A DNA stretch of 64,000 bases from DATMRS01 sp035566015 (GTDB lineage: Bacteria; Pseudomonadota; Alphaproteobacteria; Sphingomonadales; Sphingomonadaceae), in NCBI GenBank assembly GCA_035566015.1, contig DATMRS010000006.1, forward strand, positions 62,001 through 126,000, read 5' to 3'. A program made the translations under genes and the position numbers. Numbering within the stretch: the first letter of the stretch is position 1; each line of letters starts with the position of its first letter. This document shows positions 36,176 through 45,969 of this stretch, piece after piece. The notes under the pieces were generated by a model that was not told where the DNA came from, ran no database searches, and saw only the letters and a list, made by a program, of their open reading frames with translations.

Positions 36176-36826
36176 ATGACCGGACCCCGGCCCACCAACC
36201 GCAGGCTTCTGGACGTGGCGATCGATCATTTCGGGCGCCGGGGCCTTGAGGGGGCGAGCACGCGCGCCATCGCCCGCGACGCGGACACGCCCATGTCGTC
36301 GATCACCTATCATTTCGGTGGCAAGCAGGGCCTCTATCTTGCGGCGGCGGATCATATCGCCGCCGGGATCGGCGACATGATCCGCCCCGCCGAAACCGCG
36401 CGGGAGGCAGAGGCGGTAAGCGATGCCGAGGCCGCGCGCGCCGTGCTCCACGGCATCGTCGCGCGCGCCGCCGATATGCTGAACAGCGAGCGGACGGCCC
36501 CCTTCGCCCGCTTCATCGTGCGCGAGCAAGCCGATCCCACCGAAGCGTTTCGTGGCATCTACGAAAAGACGATGGGGCCGATGATCGATACGGTGTCCCG
36601 CCTCATCCGCATCATCTCCGGCAATCGTCTCGACGCGCAGCAGGCGCGGCTGCGGACGATGACGATCGTCGGCCAGATCCTCGTCTTCCGCGTTGCCCGC
36701 GCGGCGGCGCTCGCCGCGACCGGCTGGCCCGCCATCGGCGTTCAGGAAACCGGCGCGATCAAGCAGGTCCTCGCCGAAAATCTCGACGCGATCCTCGACC
36801 GCATCGCTGTAGGAAATGAGCCATGA
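36176..36826 (+). CDS. TetR-family regulator, CecR-like (DUF1956 effector domain)
   Basis: A 216-residue TetR protein. The helix-turn-helix spans about residues 8-55 (TRAIARDADTPMSSITYHFGGKQGLYLAAA), and the C-terminal part has the CecR/YbiH-type ligand domain (TAPFARFIVREQADPTEAF). In E. coli CecR controls the ybhGFSR exporter genes; here the same gene set follows directly, with a 4-bp overlap to the membrane fusion gene. Autorepression through the palindrome just upstream is likely. Confidence 0.88.
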   Translation: MTGPRPTNRRLLDVAIDHFGRRGLEGASTRAIARDADTPMSSITYHFGGKQGLYLAAADHIAAGIGDMIRPAETAREAEAVSDAEAARAVLHGIVARAADMLNSERTAPFARFIVREQADPTEAFRGIYEKTMGPMIDTVSRLIRIISGNRLDAQQARLRTMTIVGQILVFRVARAAALAATGWPAIGVQETGAIKQVLAENLDAILDRIAVGNEP

Positions 36827-37833
36827 ATCGTCGCCGAATGGCCGTTATCGGCGCCGCCGTCGCCCTCCTGATCCTCCTGATCGTCGGTTTCACCACCGAC
36901 GGTTTCGGCCTGTTCGGCGGCAAGGATCGCCAGCTCGTCCTCCACGGCAATGTCGATATCCGCCAGGTCGATCTCGGTTTCCGCGTCTCGGGCCGGATCG
37001 CCACGATGCCCTTCGAAGAAGGCGCGCGCGTCGCGGCCGGGACGGCGCTCGCCAATCTCGATGCCGCGCCGCTCAAGGACCAGCTCGAAGCGGCGGAAGC
37101 TCAGGTTGCCGCGACGAAGGCCGAACTCGACAAGCGCCGCAACGGCAATCGACCACAGGAAATCGCCCAGGCGCAAGCCCGCCTTGCCGAGGCCAATGCG
37201 TCGCTCGCCAGATCGCGGGCCGATCTGGACCGGCGCACCGGCCTGGTGAAGACCGGCGCGATCAGCCAGGCGCTCTTCCTCGAAACGCAGCAGCAATATC
37301 GGGCCGCCGAAGCCGAAGCCGCGGCCGCCCGGCAGGCGCTGTCGCTGCAACGCGCGGGCGCCCGGCGCGAGGATATCGATGCCGCCGCCGCCCAGCATGC
37401 GCAGGCGATCGCCCAGCGCGACAAGGCCCGCACCGATTTGGCCGACGCGACCCTCCACGCCCCCCATGCCGGCGTGATCCTCACCCGCGCACGCGAACCC
37501 GGCGCGATCGTCCAGCCGGGCGAGACGGTGCTGACGCTCACCATCGATCGGCCGATGCGGGTTCGCGCCTATATCGACGAACCCGATCTTGGTCGCATAT
37601 CGCCGGGAATGCCGGTGGAGGTGACGGCGGACGGCAATCCTAAAACCTATCACGGCACGATCGGCTATATCTCGCCCGCCGCCGAGTTTACGCCCAAGAC
37701 GGTGCAGACCGAGGATCTGCGCGCCAATCTCGTCTATCGCATTCGCGTTATCGTCAGCGATCCCGACGATGCGCTGCGCCAGGGCGCGCCGGTAACGGTC
37801 ACGGTGCCGCAGGCCCGCGCCAAGAGCGAATGA
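36823..37833 (+). CDS. HlyD-family membrane fusion protein (YbhG-like)
   Basis: A 336-residue periplasmic adaptor. One N-terminal membrane helix (about residues 8-25) is followed by a lipoyl half (VLHGNVDIRQVDLGFRVSGRI), a coiled-coil hairpin (about residues 95-190, rich in Ala/Glu/Arg) and the second lipoyl and beta-barrel parts (ADATLHAPHAGVILTRAREP). It links the inner-membrane ABC permeases to the outer membrane factor encoded at the end of the operon. It overlaps the TetR gene by 4 bp and precedes the ATPase gene by 1 bp. Confidence 0.9.
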   Translation: MNRRRMAVIGAAVALLILLIVGFTTDGFGLFGGKDRQLVLHGNVDIRQVDLGFRVSGRIATMPFEEGARVAAGTALANLDAAPLKDQLEAAEAQVAATKAELDKRRNGNRPQEIAQAQARLAEANASLARSRADLDRRTGLVKTGAISQALFLETQQQYRAAEAEAAAARQALSLQRAGARREDIDAAAAQHAQAIAQRDKARTDLADATLHAPHAGVILTRAREPGAIVQPGETVLTLTIDRPMRVRAYIDEPDLGRISPGMPVEVTADGNPKTYHGTIGYISPAAEFTPKTVQTEDLRANLVYRIRVIVSDPDDALRQGAPVTVTVPQARAKSE

Positions 37834-37834
37834 G

Positions 37835-39559
37835 ATGGCCGATACGGTCGCGAGCGCCAGCGGGATCTGCAAACGCTTCGTAAAGGATGGCGCGCTTGCG
37901 CTCGACGGCGTCGACATCACCGTCGCGGCAGGCAGGATGACCGGACTCGTCGGTCCTGACGGCGCCGGCAAGACGACGCTGATCCGCATCCTCGCCGGGC
38001 TTATCGTTCCCGACGATGGCGACGTCACCGTCCTGGGCCGCCCCGCGATCGACAGCGATCGCAGCATGATCGGCTACATGCCCCAGCGTTTCGGCCTCTA
38101 CGAAGATTTGAGCGTGATTCAGAACCTCACGCTCTACGCCGATCTGCGCGGCCTGCCGGTAGAAGAGCGCGAGGAGAGTTTCGGCAGGCTGCTCGACTTC
38201 ACCGATCTGAAGCGGTTCGCCGATCGGCTCGCAGGCAAGCTGTCGGGCGGCATGAAACAAAAGCTCGGCCTCGCTTGCGCGTTGGTTCGCACGCCCCGGC
38301 TGCTGCTGCTCGACGAGCCTAGCGTCGGCGTCGATCCCGTCTCGCGGCGCGAATTGTGGGACATGGTCAAGGCGCTGGCGGGCGATCAGGTGGGCGTGCT
38401 GTGGTCGACCGCTTATCTCGACGAGGCCGAGCAATGCGACACCGTGACATTGCTCAGCGAAGGCAAATGTCTCCACGCCGGCCCGCCGCAAGCGCTGACC
38501 GATAGTGTCGAGGATCGTATCATCCGCCTGTTCGTGCCCGAAGAGGCGCGCCGTAAGGTGTTGCGAAAGGCGCTCGACGCGGACGGCGTCGAGGATGGCG
38601 CGGTGCAGGGCGCATCGGTGCGGCTGATGCTGGAGAAAGGCGCGCGCCGGCCCACGGCGGCGGCGCTGGGTGCACCCGAGGACGCCGAGATCAGGCCCGC
38701 CCGCCCTCGTTTCGAGGACGGCTTTATCGATCTGCTCGGCGGCGGCCCGCCGGGCACGTCCGCGCTGGCCGAACATTATCGCGCCATCCCCAGGGGTGAC
38801 ATGCCAGCGATCGAAGCCAAGGGGCTCACGAAAAGGTTCGGCGATTTCACCGCCGCCTCCGACATTTCCTTTTCAGTCTCTAACGGCGAGGTATTCGGGC
38901 TTCTCGGTCCCAACGGCGCGGGCAAGTCAACCACCTTCAAGATGCTGTGCGGCCTGCTGACGCCCAGCGCGGGGACCGGGGCAGTCGCCGGGTTCGACTT
39001 GCGCCATGCCAAGGCCGATGCACGCCAGTCGCTCGGCTATATGGCGCAGAAATTCTCGCTCTACGGCGATCTTTCCGTCCGGCAGAATCTCGATTTCTTC
39101 GCTGGGGCCTACGGCCTCGATCGACGGGAGGCGCGCGACGCGATCGATCGCGTGGTCGAGGTGTTCCATCTCGGCCGCTATCTCAAGGACAATGCCGGCA
39201 CGATGCCGCTCGGCTTCAAGCAGCGGCTCTCGCTGGCCTGCGCGGTGATGCACGAGCCGCCGGTCCTGTTCCTCGACGAGCCGACCTCGGGCGTCGATCC
39301 GATCGTCCGGCGCGAATTCTGGACGCATATCAACGGCCTCGTCGAAAAAGGCGTAACCGTGCTCGTCACTACGCATTTCATGGATGAGGCCGAATATTGC
39401 GACCGGGTGATGCTGATCTATCGCTCGCGCGCGATCGCCACCGGCACGCCCGATGCCCTGAAGGCGGGGGCGGGCAAGGAAGACGCGACGATGGAAGACG
39501 CCTTCATCACCCTGATCGAGGCGTCACGCGCCAATGAAAACGGACGCGATGCGGCATGA
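37835..39559 (+). CDS. ABC transporter ATP-binding protein, two fused ATPase domains (YbhF-like)
   Basis: A 574-residue tandem ATPase. Domain 1 has Walker A GPDGAGKTT (residues 40-48), signature LSGGMKQKLG and Walker B LLLLDEPSVGVDP. Domain 2 has Walker A GPNGAGKST (about residues 358-366), Walker B VLFLDEPTSGVDP and a non-canonical signature (PLGFKQRLSLA in place of LSGGQ), as in the YbhF family. The two domains therefore probably form one complete and one degenerate catalytic site. It powers the two permeases that follow; it overlaps the first by 4 bp. Confidence 0.92.
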   Translation: MADTVASASGICKRFVKDGALALDGVDITVAAGRMTGLVGPDGAGKTTLIRILAGLIVPDDGDVTVLGRPAIDSDRSMIGYMPQRFGLYEDLSVIQNLTLYADLRGLPVEEREESFGRLLDFTDLKRFADRLAGKLSGGMKQKLGLACALVRTPRLLLLDEPSVGVDPVSRRELWDMVKALAGDQVGVLWSTAYLDEAEQCDTVTLLSEGKCLHAGPPQALTDSVEDRIIRLFVPEEARRKVLRKALDADGVEDGAVQGASVRLMLEKGARRPTAAALGAPEDAEIRPARPRFEDGFIDLLGGGPPGTSALAEHYRAIPRGDMPAIEAKGLTKRFGDFTAASDISFSVSNGEVFGLLGPNGAGKSTTFKMLCGLLTPSAGTGAVAGFDLRHAKADARQSLGYMAQKFSLYGDLSVRQNLDFFAGAYGLDRREARDAIDRVVEVFHLGRYLKDNAGTMPLGFKQRLSLACAVMHEPPVLFLDEPTSGVDPIVRREFWTHINGLVEKGVTVLVTTHFMDEAEYCDRVMLIYRSRAIATGTPDALKAGAGKEDATMEDAFITLIEASRANENGRDAA

Positions 39560-40680
39560 GCGCCGGCTTCGATCGCCGCCGCTTCCGCGCGATGCTCGTC
39601 AAGGAAGCGCGCCAGATCGTGCGCGATCCTTCCACCTTCCTGATCGCTTTCGTGCTGCCGATCCTGCTGATCTTCCTGTTCGGATTCGGCGTCAATCTCG
39701 ATACCGCGCGCACCGATATCGGCCTTTCCCGGCAGGACGACGGCGCGGCCGCGCGCGCGCTGGCTGGCGCCTTCCAGCATTCGCGCTGGTTCGCCGTCCG
39801 GCAGACCGGCGCGATCGAGCCGCTGGAAAACGCGCTCGTCGCGGGCGAGGTGCACGGCATCGTCGTCATCCCGAACGGTTTCAGCCGCGAGGCGGCGGCC
39901 GGTGGCGGTGACATACAGGTCATCACCGACGGCTCCTCCCCCAACACGGCCGGTTTCGTCGCCAGCTATGCCGATGGTGTTCGCGCAAGCTGGGCCGCGG
40001 CGCGCGCTGCGGAACGGGGTCAGCCGGCCGCGCCGCCCATCGCGCTCGTCCCGCGTTTCTGGTTCAATCCCGCTCTCGCCAGCCGTTATTTCCTGGTGCC
40101 CGGCGCGATCGCGATCGTGATGACGATGATCGGTTCGCTGCTCACCGCACTCATCATCGCCCGCGAATGGGAACGCGGCACGATGGAGGCGATCATGGCG
40201 ACCCCGCTCGGCATGGGCGAGTTCATCGCGAGCAAAGTGATCCCTTATTTCCTGCTAGGCATCGGCTCGATGACGGTCTGCACGCTGATCGCGATCGCGG
40301 TGTTCGGGGTGCCGCTGCGGGGATCGCCGCTGGCGCTGCTCGTCATCGCCTCGGCCTTTCTCATCCCCGCGCTCGGCCTCGGCTTGCTGATTTCGGCGAC
40401 AACCAAGAACCAGTTCGTCGCCAGTCAGATCGCGTTGCTCACCGCCTTCCTGCCGGGCATGCTGCTTTCGGGTTTCCTGTTCGAAATTCCCTCGATGCCG
40501 CGCTGGGTGCAGGCGATCACCTATGCCGTGCCCGCGCGCTATCTGATCCCGCCCTTGCAGACGGTGTTCGCCGCCGGTGACAATTGGGGTCTGTTCCTGC
40601 CCGACATCGCCGCGATGCTCGGCTTCGGCCTGCTCTTCTTCACGCTCGCGATCCGCGCCAACCGGCGGCGTATCGCATGA
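39556..40680 (+). CDS. ABC-2 type permease (YbhS-like)
   Basis: A 374-residue permease of the ABC2_membrane_3 type. One N-terminal helix (FLIAFVLPILLIFLFGFGV), a periplasmic domain of about 140 residues (FRQD-like and YADGVRASWAAAR parts) and five clustered C-terminal helices are seen. The conserved EWERGTMEAIMATPLGMGE coupling segment faces the ATPase. It pairs with the next permease as a heterodimer. Overlaps with both neighbours are 4 bp. Confidence 0.9.
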   Translation: MSAGFDRRRFRAMLVKEARQIVRDPSTFLIAFVLPILLIFLFGFGVNLDTARTDIGLSRQDDGAAARALAGAFQHSRWFAVRQTGAIEPLENALVAGEVHGIVVIPNGFSREAAAGGGDIQVITDGSSPNTAGFVASYADGVRASWAAARAAERGQPAAPPIALVPRFWFNPALASRYFLVPGAIAIVMTMIGSLLTALIIAREWERGTMEAIMATPLGMGEFIASKVIPYFLLGIGSMTVCTLIAIAVFGVPLRGSPLALLVIASAFLIPALGLGLLISATTKNQFVASQIALLTAFLPGMLLSGFLFEIPSMPRWVQAITYAVPARYLIPPLQTVFAAGDNWGLFLPDIAAMLGFGLLFFTLAIRANRRRIA

Positions 40681-41780
40681 ACGGCCGTCGCATCCTCGCG
40701 ATGGTGACGAAAGAGCTGTGGGCGGTGCTGCGCGATCCGCATGCGCGCCTCGTCCTTATTGCGCCGCCGCTGATGCAGTTGATCCTGTTCAGCGCGGCGG
40801 CGACGCTCGAGGTCAAGAATGTCACGATCGGCGTCTGGGATCGCGACAACGGCGCCGCGTCGGCCGAATTTATCAACCAGCTCGCCGGCAGCCCCAATAT
40901 CCGCCGGATCGTGCGGATCGATTCTCCCAAGGCGCTGCGTACCGCGATCGACGATCAGCAGGTGATCGGCGCGATCATATTCGATCAGGCGTTCAGCCGC
41001 GACGTCGCCGCTCACCGCCCTGCCACCGCGCAGGCGATCTTCGACGGCCGCCGCTCGAACGCCGCGCAGATCGTCGCCGGCTATCTCGGCACGATCGCGG
41101 CGAGCGTCGGTGCAACGATCCGCCCCGAAACGTCGGTCGGTGGACAGACGGTCGTCAGCCACTGGTTCAACCCCAATCTCGACTATCTCTGGTTCGTGAT
41201 GCCCGCTTTGGTCGTCACCATCTGCTCGCTCTCCGCGCTGTCAGTGACGGTCCAGTCAGTCGCGCGCGAACGGGAGCTGGGGACATTCGATCAGCTCATG
41301 GTGTCCCCTCTGCGTCTGCACGAGATATTGATCGGCAAGCTCACCCCGCCGATCCTGATCGGCCTGTTCAATACGACGCTCTATCTGATGGTCATCCCGC
41401 TTTTTTATGGGGTGCCGCTGGTCGGATCGGTGCTGCTCCTCTATCTCGCGGCCTTCGCCTCGCTGCTCGCCGTGGTCGGCGTCGGCATGATGGTTTCCGC
41501 GCTCTCGCAGACGCAGCAACAGGCGTTTCTCGGCATGTTCCTCGTGACCGTGCCGATGACCTTGCTGTCGGGCTTCGCCGCCCCTGTCGACAATATGCCC
41601 GGCTGGCTCCAGATCATTGCCGAGGCCAACCCGCAGAAGCATTTCCTGGTGATCAGCGAGGGACTGTTCCTGAAGGGCATGCCGGCCGCCGCCGTGCTGC
41701 GCGAGCTTTGGCCTCTCATTCCGATCGCGGCGGTGACGCTCACCGTATCGACGCTCCTCTTCCGATCGCGGATGGAATGA
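40677..41780 (+). CDS. ABC-2 type permease (YbhR-like)
   Basis: A 367-residue second permease with the same layout: helix 1 (LVLIAPPLMQLILFSAAATL), a periplasmic domain, and five C-terminal helices. The coupling segment is ERELGTFDQLMVSPLRLHE. The ATG start is the 4-bp ATGA overlap with the previous gene; a longer frame to 40584 lies inside that gene. The YbhFSR complex of E. coli has been linked to tetracycline and cation export; the substrate here is unknown. Confidence 0.9.
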   Translation: MNGRRILAMVTKELWAVLRDPHARLVLIAPPLMQLILFSAAATLEVKNVTIGVWDRDNGAASAEFINQLAGSPNIRRIVRIDSPKALRTAIDDQQVIGAIIFDQAFSRDVAAHRPATAQAIFDGRRSNAAQIVAGYLGTIAASVGATIRPETSVGGQTVVSHWFNPNLDYLWFVMPALVVTICSLSALSVTVQSVARERELGTFDQLMVSPLRLHEILIGKLTPPILIGLFNTTLYLMVIPLFYGVPLVGSVLLLYLAAFASLLAVVGVGMMVSALSQTQQQAFLGMFLVTVPMTLLSGFAAPVDNMPGWLQIIAEANPQKHFLVISEGLFLKGMPAAAVLRELWPLIPIAAVTLTVSTLLFRSRME

Positions 41781-43186
41781 TCATGCGCTACCCGCTCCTC
41801 CTCACCCTCCCGCTCCTCGCCGGCGCTTGCACCGTGGGGCCCGATTATCATCGCCCGGCGGTTCCCGGCGAAACGGGCGGCTGGATCGCACCCGCAGCTT
41901 CCGCGCCGGTCGATCGCGCGCCGTGGCGATCGCTCGGCGATCCGTTGCTCACCTCGCTGATCGATCGCGCGCTCGCCGCCAATCCCGACATTGCCGAGGC
42001 GGATAGCCGGCTGCGGGAGGCCCGCGCGATGCGCGACGCAGCGGCGGGCCGCGCGCTGCCCGAGCTTGACGCGAACGGCTCCGCCCAGAAACAGCAATTG
42101 AGCCGCAACGGCCAATTGCCGGTCGGCGCGATCCCCGGCTTCGACCGCCGCTTCTCGCTGTTCGATCTGGGCTTCGATGCCTCTTGGGAAATCGATCTCT
42201 GGGGCGGCACGCGCCGCGCCGTCGAAGCATCGGGCCGTCAGGTCGAAAGTGCAGCGGCACAGGCCGAGGACATGCGTCTGCGCATCGCTGCCGAGGTCGC
42301 ACGCACTTATGCGGACCTGCGCGCCGCCCAAGGCCTCGCCGCCAGTACGCAAGCCGATGCCGACGCACAAACCGGCATCGCCCGTCTTGTCCATCAACGC
42401 TTCGCCGCCGGCGAGGCCTCACGCCTCGACGACAGTCGCGCAGCAGCCGCGGCGCGCACCGCCATCGCGCAGATTCCGGCCTTCGAGGCGGACGCCCGCG
42501 CGGCGATCTACAGTCTTGCGACGCTGCTCGGCCAACCGCCTGAGACGCTGTTGCCGGAGCTTTCGCCGCCCGTGCCACTGCCGGCCACGCCCGCGCATGT
42601 CGCGCTCGGCCTGCGCAGCGATCTGCTTCGCCGCCGCCCCGATGTCCGCGCCGCAGAGGCCGATCTCGCCGCTGCGACCGCGAATATCGGCGTCGAAACC
42701 GCGCGGCTGTTTCCCAGCTTCTCCCTCATCGGCGGCATCGGCCAACAGGCCCGCAACGTCGGCGACATCCTCTCGGCGGGCAGCACGCGTTTTCAGGTCG
42801 GCCCGTCCCTTCACTGGCCGATCTTCGACGCGGGGCGAATCCGTGCCGATATCCGCGCCGCCGATGCGCGCGCGGATCAGGCTGCCGCACGCTACACCAA
42901 GGCGGTGCTTGCCGCGCTCGCCGACAGCGAGACGGCCGCCAATCGCTACGCGGCGGCGCAGACGGCGGCCCATGAGAGCGAGGCGGCGCTCGCCGCCAGC
43001 CGTCAGTCGCTTACGCTCGCGCGTCAGCGTTTCCAGACGGGGGAGGACGATCTCCTCACCCTGCTACAGGCCGAGTCCAGCTATCGGGACGCTGATCGCG
43101 CCGCGATCCAGAGCCGGCAGCAGGCGCTCGCGACCTATATCGCGCTTATCAAGGCGCTGGGCGGCCCCGCGAACCGGAGTGAGTAG
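41777..43186 (+). CDS. Outer membrane factor lipoprotein, NodT/OprM family
   Basis: A 469-residue outer membrane efflux lipoprotein. The signal has lipobox LLAGAC, and the mature part starts TVGPDYHRPAVP, the standard NodT/OprM beginning. Two OEP repeats are visible (RDAAAGRALPELDANGSA... and RRPDVRAAEADLAAATANIG with FPSFSLIGGIG). It completes a tripartite exporter with the MFP and permeases. The start ATG is the 4-bp overlap with the permease gene. The 3' end overlaps the convergent tannase-like gene by 38 bp. Confidence 0.92.
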   Translation: MIMRYPLLLTLPLLAGACTVGPDYHRPAVPGETGGWIAPAASAPVDRAPWRSLGDPLLTSLIDRALAANPDIAEADSRLREARAMRDAAAGRALPELDANGSAQKQQLSRNGQLPVGAIPGFDRRFSLFDLGFDASWEIDLWGGTRRAVEASGRQVESAAAQAEDMRLRIAAEVARTYADLRAAQGLAASTQADADAQTGIARLVHQRFAAGEASRLDDSRAAAAARTAIAQIPAFEADARAAIYSLATLLGQPPETLLPELSPPVPLPATPAHVALGLRSDLLRRRPDVRAAEADLAAATANIGVETARLFPSFSLIGGIGQQARNVGDILSAGSTRFQVGPSLHWPIFDAGRIRADIRAADARADQAAARYTKAVLAALADSETAANRYAAAQTAAHESEAALAASRQSLTLARQRFQTGEDDLLTLLQAESSYRDADRAAIQSRQQALATYIALIKALGGPANRSE

Positions 43187-44741
43187 CGGCAGGCGCGCAG
43201 ACGAAATTCTTCGCCTCGTTCGGGCTGCCGTCGCCTCGATAGCGGGCGATCAGCGGGAAGGGGCAGAGCGGGCGCGTCAACGGCGGCCGCGCCGCCTCCC
43301 CCGGCAAAGCGGCGGGCCGGCTCGCGATAATGCGATTGGGTGCCACCTTATGCGTCGCCCAGTGATCGATGACGCCCAGCGTGTCAAAGGAGGACGGCCC
43401 CTCCCCGCCCCGGCAATGGTTCATGCCCGGCACCATGAACAGCCTTACCGATTGCCGCGCCTCGGCCGGCGTCGCGGCATGGAGGCGACGATAGAAAGCC
43501 ACCGTATTGTTGGCCGGGATCAGGCCGTCGGTCCATCCATGGCTCAGTAGCAGCTTGCCGCCTCGCGCGAAGAAAGGTGCGAGGCCGTCGGCCGGTATGT
43601 CGAGCATCGCCGCGCCATATTGGCGGGCGCGGGCAAGGTCGCGCGCATAGTTCATTTTGCGCCAATCCCAATTGGGCTGGTCAGCGAAGACGAGCAGGCG
43701 GAAATAGCTGGTGGCGACCGGGAAAGGCTCCGGACCATCCAGCAGCGTGGCAAGCTGCATCTCGCTGCCGCGCGGGAAGCCCGGCAGCAATTGCGCGCCC
43801 GTCTTCGCATCGCGCACGCCGCCATAGATATTGCGCATCGCCGCGACCTGATCGGCATCCAGACATCCCGTCTTCTGTCCCGGCTTGCACTGGAGCGACG
43901 CTGGATCGAAGCGGCAAACCCCCGGCAGAGAAATGAGCCCATCCTTGAGTCCGTCCTCGGCATCGCATTGCGCGACCACCGCCTTGTGGACCAGCGCCAG
44001 CTTCGTCGGTGGCAAAGCGGCGGCAGGCGAGCGCAACGCCTGATAGCCGGTCCACATCGTCTGCGTCATCAGGTCGGTCATAGGATTGGCCGGCGCCATG
44101 GCCGAGATCGCGTCATAATCGTCGGGATAGCGATAAGCGGCCATCAGCCCCTGCCGCCCGCCCGTCGAGCAACTGTTCCAAAGCGAGGTACGGGGCGCGG
44201 CACCGAAGAAGTCGCGGACGACCTGCTTGGCCGTCACCGTCATCACATGCACCGCGCGATAGGCGAAATCGATCAGCTTTTCGGGATGGCCGACGGCCCA
44301 TTCGGCGGTCAGCCCGTTGCCGCTATGGCCGGTATCGGTCGATGCGACGGCATAGCCGCGCGCCAGCGGCTCGCCCATTTGCGAATAACTGATCTGTCCC
44401 GCCCAGATGCCGTTGCCGACCCCGACGAACTTGCCGTTCCATCCCTTCTCGGGCAGCCAGATTTCCACCTTGATATCGGAATCGGGCGTCGGCGCCAGCG
44501 TCGCCCGCACACGGCAGAAGGCTGGCAGCCCCTTGTAAAGGCCGCTGGAGACGCCCGGCGGTGGCCCGAACGGCGTCGCCGGTGGCACGAAGGCGCCGGC
44601 GGCCACCGGTTCGGCCGCGGTGATCTTGCCCTTTTCCAGGTGCAACCGGGCAATCTCGCCGCATGTTCTTGCCGCCGCCGGGCTAGCCATCCCTACTGCC
44701 GCGAACCCCGCCAGCGCCACGAACGCGATCCTGCCGACCAT
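43149..44741 (-). CDS. Tannase/feruloyl esterase family hydrolase
   Basis: A 530-residue secreted alpha/beta hydrolase. A signal peptide runs to about residue 25 (SPAAARTC). The nucleophile is Ser192 in the CSTGGRQ motif. Asp405 (HGWTDGLIP) and His442 (PGMNHCRGG) complete the triad, and Cys191/Cys443 are placed as the family disulfide that joins nucleophile and histidine. Relatives hydrolyse gallate or ferulate esters or other aromatic esters. The C-terminal end carries extra cysteines. It lies downstream of the amidohydrolase and AraC genes on the same strand, so plant-phenolic breakdown is likely. Confidence 0.88.
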   Translation of the reverse strand: MVGRIAFVALAGFAAVGMASPAAARTCGEIARLHLEKGKITAAEPVAAGAFVPPATPFGPPPGVSSGLYKGLPAFCRVRATLAPTPDSDIKVEIWLPEKGWNGKFVGVGNGIWAGQISYSQMGEPLARGYAVASTDTGHSGNGLTAEWAVGHPEKLIDFAYRAVHVMTVTAKQVVRDFFGAAPRTSLWNSCSTGGRQGLMAAYRYPDDYDAISAMAPANPMTDLMTQTMWTGYQALRSPAAALPPTKLALVHKAVVAQCDAEDGLKDGLISLPGVCRFDPASLQCKPGQKTGCLDADQVAAMRNIYGGVRDAKTGAQLLPGFPRGSEMQLATLLDGPEPFPVATSYFRLLVFADQPNWDWRKMNYARDLARARQYGAAMLDIPADGLAPFFARGGKLLLSHGWTDGLIPANNTVAFYRRLHAATPAEARQSVRLFMVPGMNHCRGGEGPSSFDTLGVIDHWATHKVAPNRIIASRPAALPGEAARPPLTRPLCPFPLIARYRGDGSPNEAKNFVCAPAATHSGSRGRPAP

Positions 44742-44869
44742 TCCTGCCCTCCCCTGCTTTCGCCTCCCTAATAGCGCCGGCAAACAGAATTGACACAGGG
44801 CAGACATCCCCTCCTCCGCGCGAATGACGAAGGATCGAGGACAGCTAAGTCATTCTCATCGCGCCAACG

Positions 44870-45805
44870 CTATTCCCCGGGCGCCACGCCATATACCCGC
44901 GCGGCATTGTCGTGCAGGAACTTGCGCGCCTCTTCCTCGGTCAGGAAATCGGCGGCGGCGCGGGCCATCGCTGCTTTCTGGCTATAATCCCACAACATGC
45001 TCTGCCCGATATCGGAGCCCCACATCAGTCGATCGGGCCCGAAACTGTCGACCATCCGCCGCACGATATGCGCCGCGCGCATGTTCGATTTGAAGAGGCG
45101 CTCCATGTTGATCTCGGTTATCTTGAAATAAATATTGGGCACATCCTCGAAAATCCTGATCGTCTCATCAATGCCGAAGTCGGGCGGTTGGGGCATGATA
45201 ATCTCCTCACCATCCTCCTCGGCCAACATCACCTCATATTGCGTCATCCCATAAGGCATACCGCCATGATCGATCAGGATCGGCAGCGTCGGAAATTTGC
45301 GCGCCAGAAGCTTGACGAGGGGAAGCAGATAGGAAAGCTGCTTGGTGAACAGGATGAGCGTCATCGGCGTCGCCAGCTCGGCACAGGCGCGCCACACCTC
45401 CATCGCTCCGGGCGAGCATAGCCAGCTGGTATCGAGAATCCACGGCCGCGACTGCGCCATGCGGAACCCGCAGACATGCCGGTGCAACACCATGTCACGA
45501 TAAAGGGCGGGCGTCTTCGGGTCCTGCGGGTCGAGGATCACGACGGGGTGCAGCCGCCCCGGATATCTCTGCGCCGAATCAAGGATATAGCTGTTGTCAT
45601 ACCCGTAAACATGGCCGCGCTGGACGAGGCAGGCATGGGTCACGCCCTCGGTATCCATCATGTCGATCAGCGCCTCCACCGTCACGGTGAAGTCGGGCCG
45701 CTCCGGCACGGGCAGGTCCGGCGTCCATGCTTTCGGCTGATATCGGCCCCAATCGCCGGAAATAAGATGGGCGTGCGTATCGAATAGCGGCTGGGGCTGA
45801 GGCAT
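44870..45805 (-). CDS. Amidohydrolase-2 family protein
   Basis: A 311-residue metal-dependent TIM-barrel hydrolase or decarboxylase. Metal-binding His are in DTHAHLIS (residues 11 and 13); further ligands lie in LIDHGG and the WGSDIGQS segment. It resembles 2-pyrone-4,6-dicarboxylate lactonase-type and related lactonases of aromatic degradation, but I cannot assign one. GAGAGGAAGA precedes the chosen ATG. It lies between the AraC gene (164 bp upstream) and the tannase-like gene (128 bp downstream). Confidence 0.82.
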   Translation of the reverse strand: MPQPQPLFDTHAHLISGDWGRYQPKAWTPDLPVPERPDFTVTVEALIDMMDTEGVTHACLVQRGHVYGYDNSYILDSAQRYPGRLHPVVILDPQDPKTPALYRDMVLHRHVCGFRMAQSRPWILDTSWLCSPGAMEVWRACAELATPMTLILFTKQLSYLLPLVKLLARKFPTLPILIDHGGMPYGMTQYEVMLAEEDGEEIIMPQPPDFGIDETIRIFEDVPNIYFKITEINMERLFKSNMRAAHIVRRMVDSFGPDRLMWGSDIGQSMLWDYSQKAAMARAAADFLTEEEARKFLHDNAARVYGVAPGE

Positions 45806-45969
45806 TCTTCCTCTCCATTCGGAAAGACGCGGCCAGCGCCGGCTGGCGGGAGCGACTGCTCGCAATCCTATGGTCCCCGTCCGAACCGCAACTTGCATCA
45901 AAGGGCGCAATGTTTTGTGGAGGAAGAACGGCTGGTTTTCCGCGATTTGCGGACCGCTTCCGGAAGTGC

